NCBI GenBank assembly: GCA_002118135.1 | Contig: BDIU01000149.1 | Span: 92,815 to 156,814, forward strand | Reading direction: 5' to 3' | Length of the DNA stretch: 64,000 nucleotides | From: Trebouxia sp. TZW2008 | Taxonomy: Eukaryota > Chlorophyta > Trebouxiophyceae > Trebouxiales > Trebouxiaceae | In this document: positions 35,491-52,569 of the stretch, one piece after another | Numbering within the stretch: position 1 is the stretch's first letter | Layout: each line of letters begins with the position of its first letter | Program-made: the position numbers and the translations under genes | The notes under the pieces: generated by a model | The model's database searches: none | Told to the model about the DNA's origin: nothing | Seen by the model: the letters and a program-made list of their open reading frames with translations, nothing else

Positions 35491-36153
35491 CACCGGTGTT
35501 ACCTCAGACTGCACTTATGTTCCGTGCGCTCCTCATGACGTCGCCAATCTACGCTGTGGTGCGGCTCATTACTAGCTCTAATCAAGCGTCCGCAACAATC
35601 AGCAGCATCTTGCACATGGCGCAAGTTCAACCTTAGCGGGCAGCGTTGTAACTAGTCCACTGCTGATCAGCTTGTCAATTCACGACAATAGATGCCTGGG
35701 CGTACGCAAACTCAATGACATCAGAGTGCAATGGAAGCAGTGACGCTTGTCTGCAGCCCAGCAAGCCCCACTGGCCGGTCGTGTTCAACGCCGTGTCAAA
35801 CACGGCAAGTCTGCTTGCTTCGTGTTGATGGCTAATATCAGTCATTCTGCTAGTTGCCAAAGAAGCCGTGAATAATCGTGAAAATGTGTTACCTCCCGAA
35901 GCTTGTGGACACCCTTGCTCAATGCAACCTGTCATTGCAACCCAACACAGATCAGAAGAAAACGACCTCGACATTCAGAGGTTTGATGCAGTCTGTTTTA
36001 GCAATTCACAAACCTGATCAGTACATAGAGGAAGACGAAAGTGCTGTGTTTCTAGAAACAGATCTGGCTGTCGATTTGCTATCTGTAGGGTCTGCCGTTC
36101 TTCACAGTGAACGACAGGTGGAGCCAATTTTTACACGATGTGTAAAGCCCTTT
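35491..36153. other. Intergenic, ZNFX1 promoter and nucleoside hydrolase 3' flank
   Basis: Between the ZNFX1-type start codon and the stop of the next gene on the same strand. Open frames on both strands here (for example plus 35878-36192) have no recognisable motif and are treated as non-coding. Confidence 0.4.
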
Positions 36154-38615
36154 CTATATTTGCCCAGCCACAGGTCTGCTAGGCAGCATTGATCGCTTCA
36201 TCATTTCAGCAAATACAGCAAGGTTCAGCATTTCCACCAGGACCACATTTTTGGGCGAAGGTGCCTCACCATACCAGTCCACTACTGTCATGCCTCGTGT
36301 CAGGCTACCATGAAGCTCCACTGTGACATAATGTGAATGACTGTCAACAATTAGGCTCTCATCAATAGCAACAGCCATGACCAGAGGATCACATGGCACC
36401 CAGCCTAATTGAGGCCGCTCACGCTTCATATAGGCCGAGCTGTTGGCCATTGTTGCTGCTAGAAATTTGGCACGAGGGGTGTCCTGTAAAACAGCACACA
36501 GGCTAATGATGTGGTCTGTTTGTTTAAATTGGACATGGGTGTTTACAACACCCTTGAGCGGCAAGCTGCCAAGCGTAAAGCAGTGACTGGGCCATATGGC
36601 ACAAAATGCACAATTATTTGCAACAGCCAAAATGGACAAGCAAGGTTTAGAGACATTAGACGATGTGTGCATGTGTCCTTGCTGACACAAAATTGTACCT
36701 TGTTAAACCAATTATCTACCACTATCCATGGCGTGGCATGGCGCATACAGCAGTCCCAGGTGATCAAAGTGGTCTGAGGAAACTGCAGTCAGCAGCAAGC
36801 AAGTTTAGTATGTTGACAAATGCCAAAGCCCAGACATAAAAATGAATATGGAGTTGCATGTCCTTTTCACATTACACCCAAGCACAGACAAAGCTGCAGA
36901 ACATACATGTTTGCAAGGAGCATCGTCCTTTCACTGTGTACAAGCTTGTCACCAGCAGCCTATGTCAGCATCTTGTTAATATGCACAGCATCTGCTTATG
37001 TTGATAGCCAGACTGAGGCCTGCTGCAGATACTTGACTCATTCGCATACCTTTTTCAACACAAGAAAGGCAGCCTCAGGGTCACAATGGAAGTTGAACTC
37101 GGCTGTGGGAGTGATATTTCCCTTATGAGCTGAGCCACCCATCACGTACAGAGCTTTGACTGCAGCCACAATGCAAACGCTATACATCCATTAGGCAGCA
37201 TCAGGCATCAGCTGACTCATTCATTCATGTGTGAGCCGTTTGCCAAGAGCGCAATCAGTATTGTGATTTGGCCTGACCCCTTTGTCATTGTTTAAATGCA
37301 ACGATATCAAAGGCAAATGCAAGCTGAGCAAGATGCGCAGCGCCTGACCTCGTGAGGGCAATTGAGGATCAAGTTTGCACGCTAGGGCTACATTTGTGAG
37401 TGGCCCCAAAATAACTAGGATCAGCTCCCCACGGGCTGCTTTTGCAGCCTCAATCATCTTGGTATATGCATAACCTGCAGAAAGTAGCTCAGATTGAGAC
37501 CATGATCAAACGCTGAGCTTGCTCAGCACTGCTTGTGTACTCAACAGCTCTAATAGTGCTTGGCCCATGTAAGCAAAAGCTGATGCATGTTGCGAAGGAC
37601 GAGCAAAATTCAAGCTCAGACAAGGCAGCTGGGTTTGGCAGAAGGAGGTTCTGCGATGCTGCAGTGATTGATGCAAGAAGTCGGCCATTATGATTCAGAT
37701 GCTGACCTGGAGATGCAGAAAAGGTGACACTGGCTGCGGTGGGTACAGCGCCAGGAGCATCACCCAGACCATCATTGCCGTGGAACTGCAACATCCCAAA
37801 GAGACCGTCATGATCAAGGACAGCACACTCCTGTGCTCACATGAGTCGCATATCAGCATACACACTTCTGTGCTCACATAAGCCATAGAGGGCAGCATAT
37901 TAGAAACTCAGCATACTTGCTCTTGTGCCCAGCAGAACAGCAGCTTTGGCAACTAGCTGAAACCACACAGTGAAGTATGCTCACCACTGACTGGTGTTGG
38001 TGGGCGCCATTCATGGGGTATGCCAGCAGAGGCTCATCTGCTCCAGCATAAAAGGGAATATCTGATCTGCATGCCAGAGTTTTGGTCCAAAGCAGCATGG
38101 TGAAATGGCTTGTTCATGAAGGCGGCACAGTAAATTGGTGCAAAGCAGCATGGTGAAATGGCTTGTTCATAAAAGCAGCACAGTCAAATCGTGAATGCTT
38201 TTTGCAGATGTCCAGTGCCATGTTTCACCTGCCACATAGTGTCAACACTCTGGCAATGTTCCTGAGCACTTGAGGCATGCCCTGTTGCATCAGACATCAC
38301 TCTTCAGTAGAATGGTTGCAAGGTTGGCTCAGGAGGCATCTGCAGACAAAGCCACTGCGAGAGAGAGCAGCAAGGCTCACCACATTGCCATGAACTGCTG
38401 AGATCCCGATGACGTCCACATTTGGCGCGGTCAGAGCCAACAGAAGAGCTGCATCGCGATTTGATCCGTGAAGCCCAGCGTTGAGCCTATCTTTTTGCTG
38501 GCAAGCTGTAGACGGTGCAGCGGTGCTCACCTTGAGCATCGTCAACGCCAGCGTCACAGTCGATCCATAGTTTCCTTTTCTTGGGCGATGTTCCTGACGT
38601 AGCATATGCAGACAT
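36154..38615 (-). CDS. Inosine-uridine-type nucleoside hydrolase
   Basis: Exons (minus): 38615-38531, 38448-38381, one small exon not located, 38261-38229, 38066-37985, 37785-37707, 37474-37349, 37159-37050, 36773-36699, 36483-36154. Seen: the N-terminal calcium-binding signature [11 protein letters not shown], then [77 protein letters not shown] followed by HCDPEAA, and [14 protein letters not shown] near the C-terminus. These supply the metal and ribose ligands of the family. Known reaction: hydrolysis of the N-glycosidic bond of purine or pyrimidine ribonucleosides in salvage. Which nucleoside is preferred cannot be told. All joins except the missing small exon are in phase. The stop TAG is at 36154-36156. 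Confidence 0.88.
38105..38200. repeat. 54-bp tandem duplication in a nucleoside hydrolase intron
   Basis: The text caaagcagcatggtgaaatg followed by gcttgttcat occurs twice, 54 bp apart, just upstream (minus strand) of the exon at 38066-37985. It resembles the intron-edge duplications in neighbouring genes. Confidence 0.8.
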
Positions 38616-39400
38616 CCTCAACTGGCAGTGCTGGGTGGCTCGGGTCGACACATGCACTCGATCAAGATCATCTGTCAGCCACTCTACATCGGCAGGACAG
38701 GCCAGTCGGGCTAAAGGCGCGTCGATCTGCAAGGGCTCAGTCAGCTTTGCTGCGACTGTGGCTGTTGCTGTGGCACAAGCGCTGCTTCAGCATCGACTCG
38801 AGATCAGGTTCACGACATGCCCAGTGCTCAGACGCATGGCGTGCAGTTCTACACGCTTTCCGCAAAGGCATCATTGTTCATAAATTGAGCCTCATCAGGC
38901 TGCTCGTTGGGTGTGCACAGCCAACACTTCATCAAAACACTGAACAATGTGCCTTAAACTTCACCCGATGCAGAGTGTGACCAGCCGCCCGCACCAGGAC
39001 AGAAAAGAAAAAGACAGGTGTACGCCATTGGACGTCATAACGGGAGCCTCTGTTTATAGGGGCAGCCCAGACATGTGCATCATCTGACATTTGATCAGCA
39101 GTATACAGCATACAAGAACAACCCAGCCCAGGACTGCAACCATAGCTTCCCTCTAATTTAGCATAATGTACTGACAATGGAGCATCAAATGACTGGACAG
39201 CACATATCTCTCAACTACAGACAGTGAGCTGAAAGGAATGAGAGTCCTACAGCTCAATTGCCAGTAAATATGAGCTCAGTCGAATTGTCACAGGTTGTTA
39301 AAGTAGAATCATCAGTCATGCAGGCCCAGCGCAAGTACAGTCTGTACCCAACACTTGGGCACTAGACGCATGCTTGCCAGTCATGATCGATGTTTGTCAA
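38616..39400. other. Intergenic, nucleoside hydrolase promoter and MCM6 3' flank
   Basis: 785 bp between two minus-strand genes. No exon is recognised. The part next to 38615 is CG-richer and may be the 5' leader. Confidence 0.45.
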
Positions 39401-45293
<5,893 letters not shown>

Positions 45294-45514
45294 GGTGACA
45301 ACTGATTATGTGCGAGCAGATGACTCGGTGCTGACACTTTGCTGCCCTCTTTGCTGTGATCAGTGCAGCTGCTGCATTGCAGCAAACAATGTGTAATTTC
45401 CCCGCCAGATCAAGGGGCGGTCGCCCTGCCGCCCTAGCAGTCGTAGCCCTGTCGATTCGCCCTCACACAGTTTGTTGCGCTGCAGTCAACAACGGCTGCA
45501 TCGCGGCAAGCAAT
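45294..45514. promoter_or_regulatory. Bidirectional MCM6/IMP3 promoter
   Basis: Only 221 bp separate the two start codons. The stretch is CG-richer than its surroundings and includes TTTCCCCGCC at 45397-45406, one base longer than the E2F consensus TTTSSCGC, a site expected for an MCM gene. No TATA box is evident. Confidence 0.6.
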
Positions 45515-46263
45515 ATGAGGCAGCTCAAATTTCATGAGCGCAAGCTCCTCAAGAAGGTTGACTTTCTGCAATGGAAGAACGAGAACAGCCATCGAGAGCT
45601 GGAGGCAAGACCCATCTGACTGCAACTCACGACTTACCTTGGGCTGCTTTGCCTGCTTGATGCATGTCGCAGACTGCCAAAGCCATCTGCATGACTTGCA
45701 TGCCCGTTTGCAGATCATGCGGCGCTACCATATACAGGGCCGCGACGACTACAAAAAGTACAGCAAGCTCTGCGGAATGGTTACACGGCTTGTTCATTTT
45801 CTCAAAAAGCTGGATGCCTCTGATCCCGCTCGCATTGAGCTGACTGATGAGCTGCTGGAAAAGTGAGCTATCTGCCAAGAACATCCTGCTCACGACTTTT
45901 CTTGCAGCTGTTGTTGTACTATATGTAACTGTCTGAGGACCTTGACCCTGCAGGCTTTATGCGCTTGGCATCATCCCAACCAAAAAGAGCCTTGTACAAC
46001 TTGAAAAGTTGACAGTCTCATCATTTTGCCGGCGGAGGCTGGCGGTAGTCATGGTGCGCACCAAAATGTCAGAAACTATTCGGGAAGCTGTGACCTTTGT
46101 TGAGCAAGGACATGTGAGAGTCGGCCCACAAACTGTCACTGAGCCAGCGTTCCTGGTCACAAGGAACATGGAGGACTTCGTGACGTGGGTGGACACATCC
46201 AAAATCAAGAGGAAGGTCCTGCAATACAATGACCGCCTGGATGATTTTGACTTACTGTCCTGA
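45515..46263 (+). CDS. IMP3: IMP3, U3 snoRNP protein
   Basis: Three exons: 45515-45604, 45714-45862, 45954-46263, giving 182 residues (human 184). Seen: [20 protein letters not shown] at the start, [14 protein letters not shown], then [20 protein letters not shown], an S4-like RNA-binding segment [19 protein letters not shown], and [16 protein letters not shown] near the C-terminus. Known role: bridges U3 snoRNA and pre-18S rRNA in the small-subunit processome, in the nucleolus. The first intron must use a GC donor (GAG/GCAAGA at 45604/45605), because no GT is available before a stop and only this join keeps HREL.IMRRY in frame. Shares its promoter with MCM6. Confidence 0.96.
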
Positions 46264-47506
46264 CAGCAGGCATCCCTGTAAGCATAGGGGTACAAGCGCT
46301 GTGTGTCTTGCTGACGGCAACTCAAGAGCTGATGCTGTTGTACAGACGTGCTCAGTCTCTGTGCGGCCTTATTGGCACAGCTTCACGGCGTGTCTGTTTT
46401 GGCATGTTGATTTGTGCACCCAAGCAGACTCTGATCTGATTAGCTAGCTGGCATTTGCTTTGGTAGATCTGTAGAGAAACCTCAACTCAGAGTATGTCAG
46501 CAGCAACTTCTGGCCATTATGCTGCTTCAACTCATTTGTGTAGCAGGGTGACTAGTTGGGTGGTATTTGGTACTCTGTTTGATTTTTGTATTGGTGAGAA
46601 AGGAAAGGAAAGTATGTGTGTTGGCGTTCCATATAGCTTCATCACAGCTTGAACCACGTGGGGCCGAGAAATGGTGCAGAGTGAGGGAGTCTGACCGCTG
46701 TCAGCGGGTTGGGCATGCTAGTTTGTTTTGTGCATGCCAGTCTGTGGGACATCTGTCGTCTTGTGGCAATGGCAGCAGTCATTGCCAGGGTATCCAATCA
46801 TTCAGTTTGTACAATTGCACATGTGAAGACATGCCAGGAAGGTGCAAGGAGTTAGCTGTAGATGTACATGGTTGACCAGCTGGTCTCCTAGCTTCTCTTT
46901 CAGGTGAGCTCATGTACATTATATAGTCAGAGTGGTCAAAACCATCACTAACTACCCAGTATCAACAAAAAGAGTGATGTTGAATTTTATGCAGTGTTTT
47001 GAGAAATGCTTGTGATTATACTGATTTCCATGCCATGCGGTGCCATATAAGGCCTTGTCCACACGAGCAAATTGCACTCACAGTATTCAGCCAGAGTCCT
47101 GTTGCTGAAAGCGGACTCACTCCATAGCGACGTCCACACGAGGTGCAGCTCAACTGAGCATCGAATGCTGCATCGGCAGAGAGTCACTGTAACAAGCCTA
47201 ATGCAACAGCCGGGGGAGGGGGGGGGGGGGNNGGGGGGGGGGGGGGGGGGGGGGGGCGCTGGGTAATGGCTCGTCAGTCTGACGGGGAGAAGTTGTCCAT
47301 TTTGCTCTGTCTCAACAGGTTGAAGCTCAAGACTCAGTTGAGCACTCTAGGAAGAACTGTCCTGAGTTAGATTTAGACTGGTCAACATGCATAGGGACCT
47401 TTTCGGGGCAGCGTCTTCGACAGCAAGGGAGCCTCAGTAACATGACGCTGCTTTGACGCATGGTCGTGGTGGCTGTGTAGAAACTGCGCATCGTTGCGCA
47501 TCTGAC
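46264..47506. other. Intergenic region with a G homopolymer and assembly gap
   Basis: Holds the IMP3 3' flank and the promoter of the next gene. No exon is recognised; an open frame at 46567-46875 lacks motifs. A run of G with two N (47218-47256) marks an unresolved stretch. Confidence 0.5.
47218..47256. repeat. Poly-G tract with two undetermined bases
   Basis: Continuous G from 47218 to 47256 except N at 47231-47232. True length is unknown; such a tract would be prone to G-quadruplex formation and sequencing stall. Confidence 0.9.
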
Positions 47507-50324
47507 ATGGCGGCAATTGGTAAAGCAGGAGTGCATAAGGTCATAGGCTACTTCTGCGATCTGTGCGGTAAAGAGTGCGAGGGCGACAAGGAGGAGCTGA
47601 ATGCTCTAGGTACACTTCAGAAGAAATATTCAGCATGCTCGCATAAAGAAATGATTATTTGTGTGAACAGCTCCCAAGCGATTTCTGCATCACTTGGCAG
47701 GGTGCACGTATCCAACTTGCGATGAGAGCGCGTCAGTATATCACCAGGACTGCATCGAGAAGTACTTGCGCAGGATTGGCTTAGAGAAGTAAGTTTGCGT
47801 CGTACTTTTGGTCGGTTTGGTAGCATCGCAGCTAGGTTGCAGTGAGCTTGCTTTTGCAACACAGGAACAGGAAGACTGGCTACCCCTGCCCCAGAGGCTC
47901 TGGCAAGCACAGCAACTTTTGTGATGCTCCATGTCCAGGCAGAGTGAGCTTTTAGCTTTGATCCTGTATTTCTATGTTTTACGTCCAGCAGCTGCTTCTG
48001 CAGCAGATTGAGCATGTGCAGGTCACCAAGTCACACCCAATACACATTCGAAATGAACAAGCAAAGAAGAGGCAAAAGGTACATGCATTTACGCTTTCCT
48101 GAGACATGCTGATTCTGTGACATGTCTACTTCTTGTGATTGAGCTGACACAAGCAGAGCACACAATGCTCAGCACCAGGCCAATCAGAACAGTGCTTTGC
48201 AGGCCAAGCCAGCAGACCCTGTGCCAATTCCTGCCAAAATGTTCAAAGGCAAGGGCAAGAGCAAAGTTGCAGAGGTTGAGGCCAAAGGGAAAGCAAAGAT
48301 GGCTGATCCGCTTCCCAAGTCACGTGGTTCAGGCAGAACAGCTCTGGCAAAAGACAGACCAAAGGCAGCAGGGCCACAGGGCAAGGATGCACAGCAGCAG
48401 CCCGCTCCAAAGCCATTGTGAGTCAAGCAGCTCGTGGCTTTGTGCATCAGCGCATTGCCATCAGACCTTGTCTGGCCCTTGTCTTCTGCCACATGCATGC
48501 TCCACATTACATACAAATTTGCTGTATGCAGACCCTTTTGACACAGGCAAGTTCTGTTTTGTTTCATAGTCATGCTTGCTGCCTGTCAGCAAACTTCATC
48601 TGTCCCATGCAGGGCTGTCACCAAGGTGCCCCAGGCAAAACCCAAAGATGCTCCCATGGATAAGGATCAGGTCAAAGACGCAGTCTACAAAGCCAAGCTT
48701 GAGCTTGGTTTGAAAGCAAGTCCCTCAGTCAAAGTGCCAAAAGCCGCACCTACACATGCCAGTGCTGACCGCCAGGGTCTGCCACATGCAGAACGTACCC
48801 ATGGCGCTCATTCAGGCAAAGCTGCTGCTGCGGTGAAACCAACTGTCAGTGCTTGGCAACGCAATGCTTACACACAGCCACCAACAGATCGCACTGCTTC
48901 ACCTGTTCACGCAGCAGTCAATGCACATGTCCCTCAGAATGATTCTCCAGTGACCCCAAAGAGATCAAGAGCCACAGCTGAACAGCAGCGGCCCCCTCAA
49001 TATCAGCACAAGACTGTGCACAAGCACTCTGGAGGCAAGACAGAAACTGAAGCCAGTTCAGTACCTGTTCAAACAGCTGCCAGTCCCATGACTCCTAATG
49101 CCATCAAGGCATTCCAGCCTCAGCAACCAGATAGTCAGGCTGATGTTGACAGGTCTTTGCAACTGCCAGAAGACGCGCAGTCTTACACTGCAGAGCACTG
49201 TCCAGAGTCCTCATGTGACCGACACAGCACTTGCTCGGATGAAGTGTCAGATGCCCTGTTTGCAATGGACCATAGCAGTGACTCTGAGGTGTGCAGGCAA
49301 TCAGCTGTGCAGCGTGAGCTTGCATTCAGCACTGGGCCTGAATACGAGAGCAGCAGCACTATCTTAGGGAGCCCATCACTGTCAGGAGCCAAAAGCCTCT
49401 CAATGTCACCGAGTGCTAGTGGTTTCATTGCTTACAGCAACTATGAGTCAGACAGTGGCAGTAACACTGAGCCGCTGGCATTGTCTGATACCCTCAACCA
49501 GCAGTTCATGCAAGCACTAGCATTGCACAAGGCAGTTGACAGCACCACCAGATATCAGCAGCTTGGGTTCTCACGGCCACAAGGTATTGCCGCTGTCAAC
49601 ATGTGGGGAGACAATGAGCATGCAGCTTTGACGTGGCTGTTGGAAGATCATGAAAAATCATCGCAGGTATGCACAATCTGCAACACCACCTCCTGATGCT
49701 GCATGCTGCCAATTCTAGCTGATCGTGGTGTTTTGCGCATGAAAACATCTGGACCTGAGCCTGATGTGCTGCACGTATGCTTGCACTGGAACAATTTGAC
49801 TTGTGCCCTTGCTGCTATTTGACACAAAGCTCTACTCACTGTGGTAGCCTTCTGCTTGTGTCTTCTTGACTTCAAACTATGCAGCGGCCGTACCTTGGCA
49901 TGAAATGTGATCTCTCCTGTCTCGTCCTGAGTTGCTGTGCTGTGCACAGGGCATGGCACCTGAAAGGCTAACCACTTTTGACATATCCAAAGAGCTGCAG
50001 TTTCTGGACAAATGTCAGTCAGCTTTGGGTGTGCCAAAGGAACTGCTGCAGCTCATGGTAGTGGATGCACAGGGCAGCATGCGTGATGTAATCCGCAAGT
50101 TGCAACCATGGGCACAGGAGGCACAAGCTCATGAGTTTTGCAGAGAGGCTTTTGGCACATTTGGCTTGCCTGAAGCTGCAGTCAAGGTGGTGACAGATGC
50201 TGACAATGCTGTGATGCCAGTCACATCAGGTGGCCTTGCAATTGGGTCAGCTACAAGCGTCACAGCTGCCAACAACACTCACAGCAATGGTAGGCAGCTT
50301 GCTCAGTTTGCACATGAGCCCTAA
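47507..50324 (+). CDS. Unrecognised Cys-rich zinc-binding protein with UBA-like segments
   Basis: Seven phase-consistent exons: 47507-47609, 47701-47788, 47865-47943, 48022-48078, 48203-48417, 48613-49666, 49950-50324, giving about 656 residues. Residues 15-90 hold a Cys/His pattern (FCDLCGKEC, TYPTCDES, YHQDCIEKYL, YPCPRGSG, FCDAPCPG) compatible with a treble-clef or RING-like double zinc site, followed by VTKSHPIHIRNEQAKKR. A Lys/Ala-rich then Ser-rich disordered centre of about 380 residues follows. RYQQLGFSRPQGIAAVNM and LTWLLEDHE (about 490-528) resemble a UBA fold, and exon 7 (DKCQSALGVPKELLQLMV) may be a second. I recall similar N-termini in uncharacterised plant proteins but cannot name one. 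An alternative last splice (50289 to 50597) would give a slightly different tail ending at 50610. Function unknown; ubiquitin or ribosome-linked roles are guesses. Confidence 0.75.
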
Positions 50325-51785
50325 TTTTCTTCCATGCAAGGAAGACATCAGCATGCATGCATGTGAGCTTGCATGATCTGATCAATGGTGCAAGTCTTGA
50401 GTCTGGAAGACGAATGTTGTACAAGTAGTCTGGGTTTTTGCCTACCTCATGGCGTACATGCATGCCCTTTGCCTTTTGACTGAGGGGTGCATTTGTCATG
50501 TTGGGTCCAAACTGGGCCTTGTTGCGCTACGCTCATCGCGTCTGTACTACAAGCTTGTAAATGTCCAGACTTGACATGTGTGGAGTGTCCTTGCAGGTCA
50601 TTGCTCATAAACCCAATACAGATGAAGATGGGCATCAAAGACAGCTCACTACCTGTAAACTAGACTGTACACATCCAAGCAATATACTGGAACACAATGG
50701 GGACTGTGGATTATCTATCAGCTGGCCATGAGACATATTTGGGCAATCCTTGAACAACATCAGTAGATGATGTGCTCATATACAGCCTAATTGCAATTGT
50801 CTTGTATGTTCTGTGTACACTGGCTGCATTGTGAAACCCACCTGGGAAAATGCGCATTCAGTGCATTGTTTTGGAAAGCCTGCAGCACACTGCTGGCTCA
50901 TTAAAGACGAGTGCTTGCTTGCTGAATGGCATTTGGCATCACTGTATCGCTTGATAAACAGATGCGTCACATGTGCATCTAGCTAGCTGTGATCAAGCAG
51001 ACAGCACCCAGTATGTTGTGCAGCATTTGCAATTGGAAGGCAAGACTGTGAAATGGCTGTGCATCTGCAGACATCGCTGCAGAGGTTATCAAGAACACAC
51101 TGATTTACACATGCAGGCAATGCTTATACAAAATCAAAAACCGAAATGCACACCACAGGCAGGGACAAAACAAAGAATTCATGTACATATCAAGTACAGG
51201 TCTCAACAGCAGGGCATTGAGAACTCAATTGAATACATGCAGGACGCCTAGACTGACATGCCAGCATAGTCACAAACAAAGGCATTGGAAAGCCCTTGCG
51301 CCTGTCAGCAAGTGTCTCAACTGCATCTAGCAAAGACTAAACGGCCTGAGATCTACCAAAGATCTGACACACTACTGGTTGCGGAGTGTACATAAGCGCA
51401 GACAACAGAACCCCACAGAACGCATGCTTACTTAGCAATCACCTGATGAGTAGATGCAATGCTGGACTGAGCAGTGATGTTGCAGTAGTGTTGCTGCAGA
51501 TTAAAGCTTGCAATTTAGCAGCTTGTGCCACCAAGCCCACTCAGGCTGAAGCAAAGCTTTTGGAGGATTGAACGAGGGGTTGTGTCCCATCGAGCCGTTT
51601 TTGCCTAAAGCAACGCCTATGAAAGTTCTTCAGCACACTTGCAAGAAACCAAGCTGCTCATTGCACAATTGTGAGTTCAGTCCAGCATGTCATCTGCTAT
51701 GGCTTCGGCGGTTGCTTACTATTGTTACCAAAATGTGTGTCCATGCCTTTCTTCATCTGCAACCATTCATATGATGCTTCTAGCC
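50325..51785. other. Convergent intergenic region
   Basis: About 1.46 kb between two gene 3' ends. I checked both strands for motif-bearing exons and found none; the open frame at 50973-51251 has no recognisable domain. Possible alternative 3' exon of the upstream gene at 50597-50610. Confidence 0.45.
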
Positions 51786-52183
51786 TCAGAGCCTCACAGA
51801 CGACAAGCAAGAACATTGATGAACAGCATGGCCGCTTGCCTCATCCCTGAAGATTTTCCTGAACTCAGCTGCTTTGTCGCCTAGCTGTCCCTGCTTGTCG
51901 ACGCCTGCAAAAGCAACAGCTGTAAGAGCATGCTCACACAGTCAGCCAATGATCTGACTGAATTTTTGCCAGTGCCTCACCCTTTTTTGACATCTCCTCC
52001 ACCATGTGTGTAGTTTTTATGGCAAAGCGCTGAAAGCTCTTGCTACAGTGAACACAGATGTTGTCAGAACGCAGCGTCAGACTGCAGCACCATCAGCATA
52101 CATTCTTGAACTAACCTGTTGGCTAGCGTATTGACTAACACTTCGTTGAACACATACGAAAACACCCGCTGGAAGAAGGCCAT
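51786..52183 (-). CDS. Small 82-residue protein, amphipathic
   Basis: Three phase-consistent exons (minus): 52183-52116, 52042-51981, 51904-51786; 249 nt including the stop. The protein starts MAFFQRVFSYVFNEVLVNTL, continues KSFQRFAIKTTHMVEEM and then a polar GDKAAEFRKIFRDE stretch. The N-terminal 20 residues form a hydrophobic or amphipathic helix without a long enough core for a certain membrane span. Its layout (hydrophobic NEVxVNxLAN start followed by FQRFAxxT) is like short uncharacterised plant proteins, so I take it as a real conserved gene; I cannot assign a function. It faces away from the LEA-like gene across 386 bp. Confidence 0.65.
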
Positions 52184-52569
52184 GGGTTACACAGTGAGTT
52201 GACGACAAAGCTGCGCAAGCTGACTCACGGTCAGCAACGAGACGATGGGTGTCAGACACAGCTGGAACGCTGTCTGTACCCTTCGCTGAGGCCTAATGAT
52301 GTCAGCGACAATGCTTCTTTCGCAGAGCAGAGAGCAGAGCAACGAAGCAACGCACTCCTGCTTGACCTAGACTTAACCCTAGGCTAGCGACGAGATTGCT
52401 TCCCACCCGATTTTCGAAAGGGCAAGGGAGCGGTACGTTTGGGTCCGCGCAACGCGACAACAGCCGTTCATCAAGCAGCACAAAACGTTGTACTTTTGCC
52501 GCGAGCGCTCTTGTTGAATCAAGACCAGACTTTGGTTGACATATCAGAGATCACTGCTCGTCTGGAGGG
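52184..52569. promoter_or_regulatory. Divergent promoter, 82-residue gene and LEA-like gene
   Basis: 386 bp between opposite start codons. No exon is recognised. No specific stress element could be assigned with confidence. Confidence 0.5.

Noticed and set aside
35675..36192. Possible small genes on either strand between ZNFX1 and the nucleoside hydrolase
   Set aside because: No recognisable domain, no consistent splice structure, and the frames overlap each other; more likely promoter and 3' UTR.
36511..36777. 88-codon plus-strand open frame
   Set aside because: It lies opposite confirmed nucleoside hydrolase exons and intron; a shadow of the real gene.
46567..46875. 102-codon plus-strand open frame after IMP3
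   Set aside because: Cys-rich look is a by-product of TGC/TGT-rich sequence; no ordered zinc pattern and no homology that I can see.
50973..51251. 92-codon plus-strand open frame
   Set aside because: No domain or splice context; treated as chance in the convergent intergenic region.
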